Below are positions 1-7,767 of a stretch of 36,235 nt of DNA, piece by piece. The position numbers were made by a program, and so were the translations under genes. Location: contig JAFUYO010000043.1 of the NCBI GenBank assembly GCA_017470505.1, positions 1 through 36,235 of the forward strand, in the 5' to 3' direction. The stretch is from Butyrivibrio sp. GTDB lineage: Bacteria > Bacillota > Clostridia > Lachnospirales > Lachnospiraceae. The notes beneath the pieces are model-generated. The model saw nothing but the letters and a program-made list of their open reading frames with translations, searched no databases and had not been told where the DNA came from. Every line of letters begins with the position of its first letter. Within the stretch, counting starts at the first letter, position 1.

Positions 1-37
1 ATCCATAATTATACAATATAATACGCCTATATGCTTT

Positions 38-66
38 ATTATCACTAAAGCCACAGGCGTTAACAA
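38..66 (-). promoter_or_regulatory. Putative sigma-A promoter firing leftward out of the window
   Basis: On the minus strand a -35-like TTGTTA (61-66) and a -10-like GATAAT (38-43) are separated by exactly 17 bases. A 6-bp inverted repeat, ACGCCT (23-28) and AGGCGT (55-60), brackets the -10 and spacer and could be an operator. The gene it would serve lies beyond position 1. The rest of 1-262 is AT-rich and holds no convincing gene. AT-rich DNA gives chance matches, so the call is tentative. Confidence 0.4.
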
Positions 67-184
67 TTTGTTTACAATTAATTAAAAGAATGGTTACTTC
101 AAATCATCTTTTAGACATATAGACTTGTTAATATAATATTGTCAGATGAGTTAAGACAATACCAAATAAAACTTTTTCATAATA

Positions 185-210
185 TGCCAGGTAAGGAAGC
201 TTACCTGGCA
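185..210 (-). terminator. Terminator hairpin after the crh-like gene
   Basis: A perfect 11-bp inverted repeat (TGCCAGGTAAG at 185-195, CTTACCTGGCA at 200-210) closes a 4-base loop. It lies about 50 bases downstream of the last gene of the minus-strand operon. On the minus strand it is followed by a T/A-rich tract that includes a TTTTATTT run, consistent with Rho-independent termination. A smaller hairpin (AGGGCT/AGCCCT, about 224-240) precedes it. Confidence 0.65.
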
Positions 211-262
211 TCCTCCCTTTTATAGGGCTTTTACAGCCCTTCCCGCGGATGCCGCATCGCTC

Positions 263-523
263 TTAATCCGCCTTTCCCTGAAGGAAATTCTCAAGGTCAG
301 CTATCGCTGAGTCCTCATCACTCCCATCTGCAATAACAGTTACTTCCTCTCCCGAAGTAAGGCTCAGAGTCATCATGCCCATTATGCTCTTGCAGTTTAC
401 CTTTTTGGACTGTGCCTCAATGTGAACCGTGCTCTCATACTTGCTCGCGAGCTGCACCAGTTCAGCGACGGGTCTCGCCTCAAGCCCTCTGGGCAGTTTG
501 ATTTCGATAGATTTTGTGATCAT
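263..523 (-). CDS. crh: Crh-like HPr paralogue (Glu15, Ser46)
   Basis: Small 86-residue protein with the whole HPr fold. The usual Enzyme I phosphorylation motif G-[IL]-H-A-R-P reads G-L-E-A-R-P, so residue 15 is Glu instead of the catalytic His. The HPr kinase site is intact at Ser46 (KSIMGMM). In Bacillus subtilis the equivalent protein Crh carries Gln15, cannot transfer phosphate in the PTS, and acts only as a CcpA co-effector once HPrK phosphorylates Ser46. Crh is also encoded next to whiA and the rapZ homologue, as here. I therefore infer a regulatory, non-transport role, with HPrK encoded in the same operon. The start has a strong AGAGGAGG ribosome site. It is the last gene of the operon, 17 bp after whiA, and is followed by a terminator. 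A constitutive negative charge from Glu15 mimicking phospho-His is possible but unproven. Confidence 0.85.
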   Translation of the reverse strand: MITKSIEIKLPRGLEARPVAELVQLASKYESTVHIEAQSKKVNCKSIMGMMTLSLTSGEEVTVIADGSDEDSAIADLENFLQGKAD

Positions 524-540
524 ATATCCTCCTCTGATAA

Positions 541-1479
541 TTATGTGCGCAGTCTCTCTGCGAGTTCTGAGAGCTTGCGCAGCCTGTGATTAACTCCTGA
601 CTTGCCAACAGGCGGGTCGAGATATGTCCCGAGTTCCTGAAGTGTTGCGTCCGGATGCTCGAGCCGTACCTGTGCCATCTCCTTCAGCGGGCGCGGCAGG
701 TCCTTAAAGCCGTAGTTGTCCCTTATATAGGTTATATCGTCTATCTGTTTGGTCGCAGCGTTCACGGTCTTGGTGATGTTCGCCACCTCGCAGTTAACCC
801 TTCTGTTTATGGAATTGCGCATGTCCCTCAGTATCCGGAGATTCTCCAGATTCATCAGTGAAACCGGCGCTTCCATGATGTTCAGAAGGTCCACGATGTC
901 GGCGCCCTCCTTGACATAGAGCACATAGTACTTCTTGCGCACAACTATACGCGACTCTATATCAAAGCTGCCTATCATCTCTTTGAGCTGCAGGGCCTGT
1001 TCCCTGCTGCCACAGACAAACTCCAGATGATACCCCTTGTTCGGATCGCTGATTGACCCAATACATAAAAAGGCATCTCTGAGGAAAGCTCTTTTGCAGC
1101 ACGAAGCTCGGGTGACAACCATGTTAATGCCTCTCTCAAAATCCCTTAAAGCGCCCTGCTCCAAAATCCTGGTCGCCTTGAGGAGAGTTTCCAGGTCCTC
1201 CTGCGGGATGTCGACAAGCCGCAGTATGCGGCCGTTTCTGTGAACACCTTCGGTTTCCTCTAAAATGCTACCACTTATATTAAATGCTTTTTTTAATAAT
1301 GTAAAGAACTTTCTAAGTACCAGGGCGTTGTCAGTTGGCATATACAGTGACATTCTGCCATCCTCCATGACCACCGTGCCCATAAACACTATGATCGCGG
1401 ACAGCTCCGCAATCCGGCAGTGCCTGGAAGAGCCGATGTGCCTCGAAAGCTCCTCTTTTACCTCCGATGAAAAAGACAT
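541..1479 (-). CDS. whiA: WhiA, DNA-binding regulator
   Basis: 312 residues, the usual WhiA length, opening MSFSSEVKEELSRH as in clostridial and bacillar WhiA. The family combines an N-terminal LAGLIDADG homing-endonuclease-like fold that has lost nuclease residues (roughly residues 1-200) with a C-terminal helix-turn-helix. The segment around residues 225-310 (NREV-type helices, then GKSGVNHRLRKL) is the DNA-binding end. In Streptomyces it controls sporulation genes; in Firmicutes it influences chromosome segregation and cell division. It starts 3 bases after the rapZ stop, suggesting translational coupling, and is followed by the Crh-like gene, the same neighbours as in B. subtilis. Confidence 0.93.
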   Translation of the reverse strand: MSFSSEVKEELSRHIGSSRHCRIAELSAIIVFMGTVVMEDGRMSLYMPTDNALVLRKFFTLLKKAFNISGSILEETEGVHRNGRILRLVDIPQEDLETLLKATRILEQGALRDFERGINMVVTRASCCKRAFLRDAFLCIGSISDPNKGYHLEFVCGSREQALQLKEMIGSFDIESRIVVRKKYYVLYVKEGADIVDLLNIMEAPVSLMNLENLRILRDMRNSINRRVNCEVANITKTVNAATKQIDDITYIRDNYGFKDLPRPLKEMAQVRLEHPDATLQELGTYLDPPVGKSGVNHRLRKLSELAERLRT

Positions 1480-1482
1480 CTC

Positions 1483-2352
1483 TCACCTTGCCTTTATAAC
1501 ATCCCTGTGAAAAATCTTGAGCCCGTACTTGCCGCCTGCATCGCGGAGCCTCTTATAGACCTCGTTTGCAATGGTGACGCTCCTGTGCTGTCCGCCCGTG
1601 CAGCCGATCGCCACAACAAGCTGGTACTTGCCCTCCTGCACGTACCCCGGGATCAGGAACGTGAGCATGTCTGTCAGCTTGTCCACGAACTCGGCGCAGG
1701 CAGGAAAACTCTTAACGTAGTCCTGTACGGCTGCATCGTTACCTGTCTGGTGCTTTAAGTTCTCGATGTAGTAGGGATTTGGAAGGAACCTGACGTCAAA
1801 CACAAGGTCTGCGTCATGCGGTATCCCGTACTTAAAGCCAAAGGAGAGAACCTGCACCATGAGGGAGTTGTAGCCCTCGTTCCTGACAAAGATCTTATCC
1901 AGCTCCTCCTTGAGTTCACGGGTCAGGAGATTAGAGGTGTCGATGACGTAGTCAGCCTTCTTCTTGACGTCAGAGAGGACTTCTCTCTCCCTCTCGATGC
2001 CGTCCTCGAGCCTGTCTCCCGCGTTGTTCATCGGGTGGATACGCCTCGTCTCCTTGTATCTCTTTATCAGCACCTCGTCGCTGGCGTCCATGAAAAGAAC
2101 TTCTACCGGGATCCCCCTCTCCCTGAGTGAGTCAATGATGCTGGCGACCTCCTCAAAGCGCTGGCCCGCCCTCGCGTCAACCCCGAGGACGACCTTGGTT
2201 ATCTCCGAGTCAGGCATTGTGATAAGCTCCGTGAACTTGCCGATAAGCGACACCGGAAGATTGTCGACGCAGTAAAAGCCCGCGTCCTCAAGCATATTGA
2301 TGGCAGTGGCCTTTCCTCCGCCGCTCATGCCCGTTACTATTATAAATCGCAT
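1483..2352 (-). CDS. rapZ: RapZ/YvcJ-family nucleotide-binding protein
   Basis: 289 residues starting MRFIIVTGMSGGGKA with the family signature FYCVDNLPVSL at about residues 27-37 and the C-terminal IGCTGGQHRSV motif. Members bind and hydrolyse GTP/ATP. In E. coli RapZ is an adaptor that delivers the small RNA GlmZ to RNase E; in B. subtilis YvcJ affects competence. Its role in clostridia is not established. The P-loop is unusual: the residue after the lysine (K14) is Ala15 rather than Ser/Thr, with Thr16 following. The start codon overlaps the murB stop (TGATG), so translation is probably coupled. Confidence 0.92.
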   Translation of the reverse strand: MRFIIVTGMSGGGKATAINMLEDAGFYCVDNLPVSLIGKFTELITMPDSEITKVVLGVDARAGQRFEEVASIIDSLRERGIPVEVLFMDASDEVLIKRYKETRRIHPMNNAGDRLEDGIEREREVLSDVKKKADYVIDTSNLLTRELKEELDKIFVRNEGYNSLMVQVLSFGFKYGIPHDADLVFDVRFLPNPYYIENLKHQTGNDAAVQDYVKSFPACAEFVDKLTDMLTFLIPGYVQEGKYQLVVAIGCTGGQHRSVTIANEVYKRLRDAGGKYGLKIFHRDVIKAR

Positions 2353-3263
2353 CAGAATTCTCCAATCATTATGACCTCGGGTTCGAGTTCAACTCCCCGG
2401 GAAGAATAAACCTTCTCTCTGACTGTCTGTATCAGCCCATAAATCTCAGCTGATGTGGCAGAGCCCTTATTGATGACAAAGCCGCAGTGCTTTTCCGAGA
2501 CTGCAGCTCCTCCTATTGAAAAGCCCTTGAGCCCTGCCTCCTCGATGAGCTTGCCGGCAAAGTAACCCTCAGGTCTCTTAAAGGTTGAGCCCGCGCTTGG
2601 GTAGTCAAGCGGCTGTTTCTCGCGCCGCTTTTCTGAAAGCTCCTTTATGCGGGCGGTTATCTCTTCGCTCTCTCCCTTTTCTAGCCTGAAAAGAGCCGAC
2701 AGAACAAGATAGCCGTTTTCTTTAAGTGCGCTCGTCCTGTACCTGAAGCTGCACTCATCGCATGAGAGGGTAATAACTTCCCCTCCAGGGGTGAGGGCCT
2801 CAACGCTCTCTGTGATCATCTTCATCTCGCCGCCGTAGGCGCCTGCGTTCATTATCATGGCGCCCCCGACTGTCCCGGGGATACCCGCGGCAAATTCAAA
2901 GCCTGTGAGGGCGCTGCGGGTCGCAAGGTTTGCAACCTGACTGTTCAAAACTCCTGCTCCCGCTCTTATCCCGGTTTCATTCACAACAAAGAGATCACTT
3001 AATCCTTCAGTCGAGACCGCAACTCCCTGATAGCCCCTGTCGGAGACCAGGATATTGCTGCCGTTTCCGAGGAAAAAGTGCTCTGTCCTGCTGTCGCGAA
3101 GAGCGGTGGCAGCGCTAAGTAGCTGCTCTTTAGTCTTTGGCCGTATAAATAAGCTTGCAGGCCCACCGGTTTTAAACGTGGTGTGCCTGCTCATAGGTTC
3201 ATCTGCGACCACGGCCCCATCGCCGACGATCGCCTTTAATCTTTCTGTTATTTCGCTGTTCAA
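2352..3263 (-). CDS. murB: UDP-N-acetylenolpyruvoylglucosamine reductase
   Basis: 303 residues. The FAD-dependent, NADPH-using enzyme reduces UDP-GlcNAc-enolpyruvate to UDP-MurNAc in the cytoplasmic part of peptidoglycan synthesis. Visible features are the N-terminal MSRHTTFKTGGPA motif, the FAD-binding stretch LGNGSNILVSD, GIPGTVGGA, the FRYR segment, the catalytic serine in YPSAGSTFKRP, and a C-terminal ELEPEV glutamate. Length and motifs fit the short B. subtilis-like MurB class. It sits 12 bp after the ROK kinase gene and overlaps rapZ by the stop/start codons, so it is part of the same transcript. Confidence 0.96.
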   Translation of the reverse strand: MNSEITERLKAIVGDGAVVADEPMSRHTTFKTGGPASLFIRPKTKEQLLSAATALRDSRTEHFFLGNGSNILVSDRGYQGVAVSTEGLSDLFVVNETGIRAGAGVLNSQVANLATRSALTGFEFAAGIPGTVGGAMIMNAGAYGGEMKMITESVEALTPGGEVITLSCDECSFRYRTSALKENGYLVLSALFRLEKGESEEITARIKELSEKRREKQPLDYPSAGSTFKRPEGYFAGKLIEEAGLKGFSIGGAAVSEKHCGFVINKGSATSAEIYGLIQTVREKVYSSRGVELEPEVIMIGEF

Positions 3264-3275
3264 AGTAGTAATCCT

Positions 3276-4211
3276 TTATCCGATAAGAAGCTTGGCTGCC
3301 CCGTATACTCCCGCGTCATTTCCGAGCTTTGCCAGGGCAAACTTTGCTTCGGCGCATCCTGAGAATGCGTATTTTTTGAAGCTGGGCATCAGAAGGTCAA
3401 AGAGCATATCTCCTGCCTTGGATACTCCGCCGCCCAAAACGATTATCTCGGGGTTTGTGACTGTGGCAACAGCTGCAATTCCCTTTCCGAGGTAGTATCC
3501 GTACTGCTCCGCAGCCATCCTGGCCATGTTGTCACCGTTCTTGGCAGCGTCAAAGATATCTCTGCACTCGTACTCTTTCTCTCGAAGGACGCTCGGCTCA
3601 TCGTACATTGCAAGGACTCTTCTCGCGAGCCTTACTGCGCCGGTTGCGCTTGCGTACATCTCAAAGCAGCCGTGCTTGCCGCAGCCGCACTTCTCGGGCT
3701 CGTCGTCGACAAGGTGGATGTGTCCGATCTCTCCGCCTGAACCCTTGGAGCCGCTAAGTATCTTGCCGTCAATGATGATGCCGCCGCCAACTCCGGTTCC
3801 GAGTGTGACAAGAAGGAGGTTATTGTAGCCCTGTCCGCCGCCCTTCCAGGCTTCGCCGAGTGCTGCAACGTTGGCGTCGTTTCCAGCCTTTACGGGGAGC
3901 TTAAGTGCAGAGTGGAGCTCGTTAACAACGCTTATCTTCTCCCAGCCCAGGTTAACCGCCTGATAGCACATTCCGTCAGAGTTTACAGCGCCCGGAACTC
4001 CCACTCCTGCGCCGACAACCTCTGTGTCCTCAATTTTTCTCTCCTTCATCTTAGCTCTGATGGATGCCGCGATGTCGGGGATGATCCTGCTGCCGTGATC
4101 CTCAGTGACAGTGGGTATCTCCCAGAACTCCACCTTCTCACCGGTCTCAGTCAGAAGCCCTATCTTGACGGTCGTTCCGCCGACGTCCGCACCGAAAACG
4201 TATCTTGCCAT
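3276..4211 (-). CDS. glk: ROK-family glucokinase
   Basis: 311 residues, ROK family. The N-terminal phosphate loop is FGADVGGTTVKIGL (residues 6-19), the catalytic Asp is in GNDAN (D112), and the zinc site is H164 with the cysteines of CGCGKHGC (C175, C177, C182). There is no N-terminal helix-turn-helix, so this is a sugar kinase rather than a ROK repressor. Most likely it phosphorylates intracellular glucose to glucose 6-phosphate. Substrate choice within ROK kinases (glucose, N-acetylmannosamine, allose, fructose) cannot be settled from motifs alone. Location between hprK and murB ties it to carbon control and cell-wall precursor supply. A GGGAGC ribosome site precedes the ATG. Confidence 0.88.
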   Translation of the reverse strand: MARYVFGADVGGTTVKIGLLTETGEKVEFWEIPTVTEDHGSRIIPDIAASIRAKMKERKIEDTEVVGAGVGVPGAVNSDGMCYQAVNLGWEKISVVNELHSALKLPVKAGNDANVAALGEAWKGGGQGYNNLLLVTLGTGVGGGIIIDGKILSGSKGSGGEIGHIHLVDDEPEKCGCGKHGCFEMYASATGAVRLARRVLAMYDEPSVLREKEYECRDIFDAAKNGDNMARMAAEQYGYYLGKGIAAVATVTNPEIIVLGGGVSKAGDMLFDLLMPSFKKYAFSGCAEAKFALAKLGNDAGVYGAAKLLIG

Positions 4212-4258
4212 AACTTTGCTCCCTTCTTTTTTACCTTGTTATATTTACTCCGTGATAC

Positions 4259-4382
4259 GGATTGCTCCGCTTCGCTCCCGCAATCCTACAGACATGCGGA
4301 ATCCGCGCTGTTCGCGCTACTTCCTTATGTCTGTTCGCATCCCAAATTTCTGCAGCTTGCCGTGCAAGCACGCAGCTGCAGA
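4259..4382. repeat. Run of three hairpins between hprK and the ROK kinase gene
   Basis: Three inverted repeats follow one another in the 187-bp gap: GGATTGC/GCAATCC (4259-4265, 4280-4286), ACAGACAT/ATGTCTGT (4288-4295, 4327-4334) enclosing the small palindrome GCGGAATCCGC (4296-4306), and an imperfect TTCTGCAGCT...AGCTGCAGAA stem (4348-4382). None is followed by a clear T-run, so they look more like RNA-processing or repeat-type structures than terminators. Confidence 0.5.
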
Positions 4383-4398
4383 AGCTTGGTCTGCTTTA

Positions 4399-5343
4399 TC
4401 ACTCATCATCCTCTTCATTTCGTCTTCTCGCGAGCGAATTCTGAACCCTGTTGTAGAGCTCCTGCGCTGCGTTGTAGCCCATCGCCTTCTGTCTGTGGTT
4501 GACTGCTGCCGATTCGCAGATTACGGCGAGGTTCCTTCCGGGACGGATGGGGATCCTGTGGCAGACAACCTTGTTGCCCAGGTACTCCGTGTACTCCTCC
4601 TCAAGTCCCAGCCTGTCGTATTCCTTATCCTTGTCCCAGTCCTCGAGCTTGATGACAAGGTCTATGTTCTGTGTCTCCCTTACGCTGGAAACACCGTAGA
4701 GGGTCTTGACATCTATGATGCCGACGCCCCTCATCTCTATGAAGTGCTTGGTTATGTCGGGCGCAGAGCCAATTAGCGTCTCCTCGCTGACCCTTCTGAT
4801 CTCGACTACGTCGTCGGAAACGAGACGATGTCCTCTCTTTATCAGCTCTATGGCGGTCTCTGACTTGCCGATGCCGCTCTCACCTGTTATGAGAACGCCG
4901 ACACCGTATACGTCAACAAGTACGCCGTGGATCGAGATGCAGGGCGCAAGCTTGACATTGAGCCATCTGATCACCTCCGCCATGAAAGCTGAGGTCGATT
5001 TCTTGGTGATAAAGACCGGGACCCTCTCCTCGACCGCGATCTTTACAAAGAGCGGATCCGGTGTGAGCTCCCTGCAGAAGACGACCGCAGGTATGTCAAA
5101 GGAGAGAAACTCCCTGAACATCTGCTCTTTTTTCTTGGCAGGAGTCGACTCCATGTAGGTGTATTCTACAAAGCCGATGACCTGGAGCCTGGTCGCCTCA
5201 AAGTGCTCAAAATATCCCGCGAGTTGAAGCGCAGGCCTGTTTATATCCGGCTGGCTTATCCTGATCTTCTTGATGTCCAGCTCGGGTGTAAGGTCCTCAA
5301 GCTTCTGCCTCTCAACTATTTCCTTTAAACTGACACTCGACAT
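4399..5343 (-). CDS. hprK: HPr kinase/phosphorylase
   Basis: 314 residues. The bifunctional enzyme phosphorylates Ser46 of HPr and Crh when glycolytic intermediates are high and removes the phosphate otherwise, setting CcpA-dependent catabolite repression. Visible features are the N-terminal MurF-like domain (about 1-130), His139 in ISIHGVLVDVYG, the P-loop GESGIGKS (154-161), Asp residues in VSDDVV, and the family signature near 202-211 (IEMRGVGIID). It sits in the same operon as the Crh-like gene (263-523), one of its expected substrates. A second HPr-like protein at 7510 lacks the serine target. Start ATG has an AGAGG site 5 bases upstream. Confidence 0.96.
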   Translation of the reverse strand: MSSVSLKEIVERQKLEDLTPELDIKKIRISQPDINRPALQLAGYFEHFEATRLQVIGFVEYTYMESTPAKKKEQMFREFLSFDIPAVVFCRELTPDPLFVKIAVEERVPVFITKKSTSAFMAEVIRWLNVKLAPCISIHGVLVDVYGVGVLITGESGIGKSETAIELIKRGHRLVSDDVVEIRRVSEETLIGSAPDITKHFIEMRGVGIIDVKTLYGVSSVRETQNIDLVIKLEDWDKDKEYDRLGLEEEYTEYLGNKVVCHRIPIRPGRNLAVICESAAVNHRQKAMGYNAAQELYNRVQNSLARRRNEEDDE

Positions 5344-5476
5344 ATGTACCTCTTCTGTCTCTCACACAGCCGGCAGCTTATGAACTGTTACATAATATAT
5401 TTATGCCGGCCGCTGACTGAACAATAACATAATCTTCTTTACAACGCCTAAATGATAACATAGATAGGCTCTATCT

Positions 5477-7348
5477 TCAAACGTTTTGGTGGAAAAAAGC
5501 GTATATTTGCTCTGCCACATTTTCGGGGATTTCGGGCACATTGGACAGCTCCCTGGCAGATGCGTTTCTGATGTCCTCAATCGACTTAAAGGCGCGCATC
5601 AGGGCCTTCCTCCTTGCGGGGCCGATCCCCGGGATGTCGTCGAGCGAGCTCTTTACCTGAGCCTTGCTGCGAAGCGAGCGGTGGTACTCAATCGCAAACC
5701 GGTGGGCCTCGTCCTGGATCCTCGTGATCAGCTTGAAGGCCTCTGACCTCGTGTCTATCGGCAGCTCTACATTATTATAGTAGAGTCCCCTCGTCCTGTG
5801 GTTGTCGTCCTTGACCATGCCGCAGACAGGGATCGATATCCCGAGCTCATCAAGGACCTGCAGGCAGATGTTGACCTGTCCTCTTCCGCCGTCCATCAGT
5901 ATCAGATCCGGGAACTTCGTAAAACTCCCGTACTTGGCATCGATGTCCCTGACCTCCAGCTCGTGCCTCTCCTCGATGCCGTGGAGAAGGCGCCTGGTGA
6001 GAACCTCGTGCATACAGGCGTAGTCATCGGGCCCCGTAACGGTCTTTATCCGAAACTTTCTGTAGTCGCTCCTCTTGGGCTTTCCCTTCTCGTAGACCAC
6101 CATCGAACCCACGTTTGCAAAGCCGCTTATGTTTGAAATATCGTAGGCCTCCATCCTCGTGAGCCCTTTTATACCAAGGAGCTGCTCTATCTCCTTGACG
6201 GCTCCGATGGTGCGGCCCTCCTCTCGCTTTATCCTCTCCTTGTCCTTGGACAGAACGAGGGAGGCGTTCTCCGCGGCAAGCTCCATGAGTTTCTCCTTCT
6301 GCCCCCTCTCGGGAACGGAGATGTAAACCCTCGAGCCCTTTCTCTGAGTCAGCCACTTCTCGATTATCTCCATGTCCTCAATGGGCTCGGGGAGCAGAAT
6401 CTGCCTCGGGATAAAAGGTGTCCCCGCATAGAACTGCTTGACGAAGTTCATCAGTATTTCGCCTGAAGGGTTCTCGGAGACATGGGTCATGTAGAAGTGC
6501 TCCCTTCCGATGAGCCGCCCGTCCCTGACAAAAAAGACCTGAACCACCGCGTCCTTGTCGTCCGATGCGATCGCAATGATGTCCTTGTCCTCCATCGAGG
6601 AGTCAGTCATCTTCTGCTTCTGCGCAACCTGCCTCACGGAAGACAGCAGATCCCTGTATTTGGCTGCGTTCTCAAAATCAAGTGTCTCCGACGCATCCGC
6701 CATCTTCTGCTCAAGCTCTTTGGTTATGACGGAGTAGTTGCCGTTCAGAAAGTCCAGAGCCTTGTCGATCCTCTCCCTGTACTCCTGCCTCGTAACATTC
6801 CCCGTGCAGGGCGCGCAGCACTGCTTCATGTGGTAGTTGAGGCACGGCCTCTCAAGTCCTATGTCCCTCGGAAGGACCCTGTTGCAGGTGCGCAGCCCGT
6901 AGAGCTTGTTGATGAGCTCAATCGTGTCCTTCACCGCCGCAGCGCTCGTGAAGGGCCCGAAGTACCTGGACTTGTCCTTCTTCATGAGCCTTGAGAACAG
7001 AACCCTGGGATACTCCTCAGATACCGTCACCTTGATGTAGGGATAGGTCTTATCATCCTTTAAAAGAGTGTTATACCTCGGGCAGTGCTCCTTGATGAGG
7101 TTGTTCTCAAGAACCAGAGCCTCGAGCTCTGAGTCCGTGACGATGTACTCAAAGCGCTCTATCTGCCTGACCATCTGGTCAATCTGCGGACCCCTCCCGA
7201 TGTTCGCGCGAAAATAGCTCCTAACCCTGTTGTGAAGATTTATCGCCTTCCCGACATACATGATGGTGTCATTCTTGTCGTGCATTATATACACTCCCGG
7301 TTTGTTCGGGAGCTTTTTTAACTCTTCCTTAATATCAAAATTACTCAT
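5477..7348 (-). CDS. uvrC: Excinuclease ABC subunit C
   Basis: 623 residues, normal length. It makes the dual incisions of nucleotide excision repair with UvrAB. Domains in order: GIY-YIG nuclease (about 13-95, PGVYIM and MYVGKA), cysteine cluster ([20 protein letters not shown], about 155-180), UVR UvrB-binding motif (about 200-235), RNase H-like nuclease (about 385-540), and C-terminal helix-hairpin-helix pair (about 570-620). It is the first gene of the operon leading to hprK. Its ATG lies directly behind a long hairpin whose right arm contains the only obvious Shine-Dalgarno-like GGTGG, so initiation may be modulated by RNA folding. Confidence 0.96.
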   Translation of the reverse strand: MSNFDIKEELKKLPNKPGVYIMHDKNDTIMYVGKAINLHNRVRSYFRANIGRGPQIDQMVRQIERFEYIVTDSELEALVLENNLIKEHCPRYNTLLKDDKTYPYIKVTVSEEYPRVLFSRLMKKDKSRYFGPFTSAAAVKDTIELINKLYGLRTCNRVLPRDIGLERPCLNYHMKQCCAPCTGNVTRQEYRERIDKALDFLNGNYSVITKELEQKMADASETLDFENAAKYRDLLSSVRQVAQKQKMTDSSMEDKDIIAIASDDKDAVVQVFFVRDGRLIGREHFYMTHVSENPSGEILMNFVKQFYAGTPFIPRQILLPEPIEDMEIIEKWLTQRKGSRVYISVPERGQKEKLMELAAENASLVLSKDKERIKREEGRTIGAVKEIEQLLGIKGLTRMEAYDISNISGFANVGSMVVYEKGKPKRSDYRKFRIKTVTGPDDYACMHEVLTRRLLHGIEERHELEVRDIDAKYGSFTKFPDLILMDGGRGQVNICLQVLDELGISIPVCGMVKDDNHRTRGLYYNNVELPIDTRSEAFKLITRIQDEAHRFAIEYHRSLRSKAQVKSSLDDIPGIGPARRKALMRAFKSIEDIRNASARELSNVPEIPENVAEQIYAFFHQNV

Positions 7349-7357
7349 ATAAAAATA

Positions 7358-7411
7358 TTAAACCACCAAAGCTCCGACTTTGAAAGAGGATGTCGAAGAA
7401 TGGTGGTTTAA
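7358..7411 (-). terminator. Hairpin just upstream of uvrC: terminator or attenuator
   Basis: A perfect 11-bp inverted repeat (TTAAACCACCA at 7358-7368, TGGTGGTTTAA at 7401-7411) encloses 32 bases. On the minus strand the distal arm is followed by a TATTTTTAT tract and then the uvrC ATG. It can end the PTS transcript. For any read-through transcript it would also hide the GGTGG ribosome-site candidate of uvrC. Confidence 0.55.
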
Positions 7412-7448
7412 TAAGAGGAAAAAAGGATACCAGGATAGGGTCTGAAAG

Positions 7449-7475
7449 CTTATAGATAGTCTATGACAGGGTCAA
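7449..7475 (-). promoter_or_regulatory. uvrC: Weak candidate promoter for uvrC
   Basis: Minus-strand TTGACC (7470-7475) and TATAAG (7449-7454) are spaced 15 bases apart, shorter than the ideal 17. They lie between the HPr-like gene and the hairpin before uvrC. Transcription starting here would include that hairpin in the leader. Confidence 0.3.
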
Positions 7476-7509
7476 AAGTCCGACTCGTACGTCTTTTATA
7501 TATAGCGCT

Positions 7510-7767
7510 TCAGAAATTGTCACGGGCGTACTTTAGAAGTGCCTTAGCCGCCTCTTCTTCGTCTTCGCCCTCGCAGATTATTGTGATAAGTCCGCCGTTT
7601 TTGACGCCCAGACTCATGATTCCGAAAACGTGCCTGGCATCTGCCGTCTGCCCGTTTCCCTCTGCGGTTATGACCGAGGAATATTTTCTTGCAAGCGCTG
7701 CCATGCCTCCTGCCGGTAATGCGTGTACACCCTCAGGGTCTTTTACTGTATAGCAAAACTTTTTCAT
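7510..7767 (-). CDS. HPr-like phosphocarrier of the mannitol-type operon (His15, no Ser46)
   Basis: 85 residues of HPr fold. The phosphorylatable His15 is present in GVHALPAG, although the usual Arg17 is Leu. The position equivalent to Ser46 is His (RHVFGIMSL), so the HPr kinase site is missing. By family logic it can accept phosphate from Enzyme I and pass it to the EIIA encoded at 9107 but should escape Ser46 control. It is therefore the mirror image of the Crh-like protein at 263. The start codon overlaps the stop of the upstream dehydrogenase gene (ATGA), so the two are translationally coupled. Loss of Arg17, which normally stabilises phospho-His, may reduce transfer activity. A purely regulatory role is the alternative. 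Confidence 0.82.
   Translation of the reverse strand: MKKFCYTVKDPEGVHALPAGGMAALARKYSSVITAEGNGQTADARHVFGIMSLGVKNGGLITIICEGEDEEEAAKALLKYARDNF

Noticed and set aside
3276-4211. ROK-family transcriptional repressor
   Set aside because: There is no N-terminal helix-turn-helix; the protein begins at the kinase phosphate loop.
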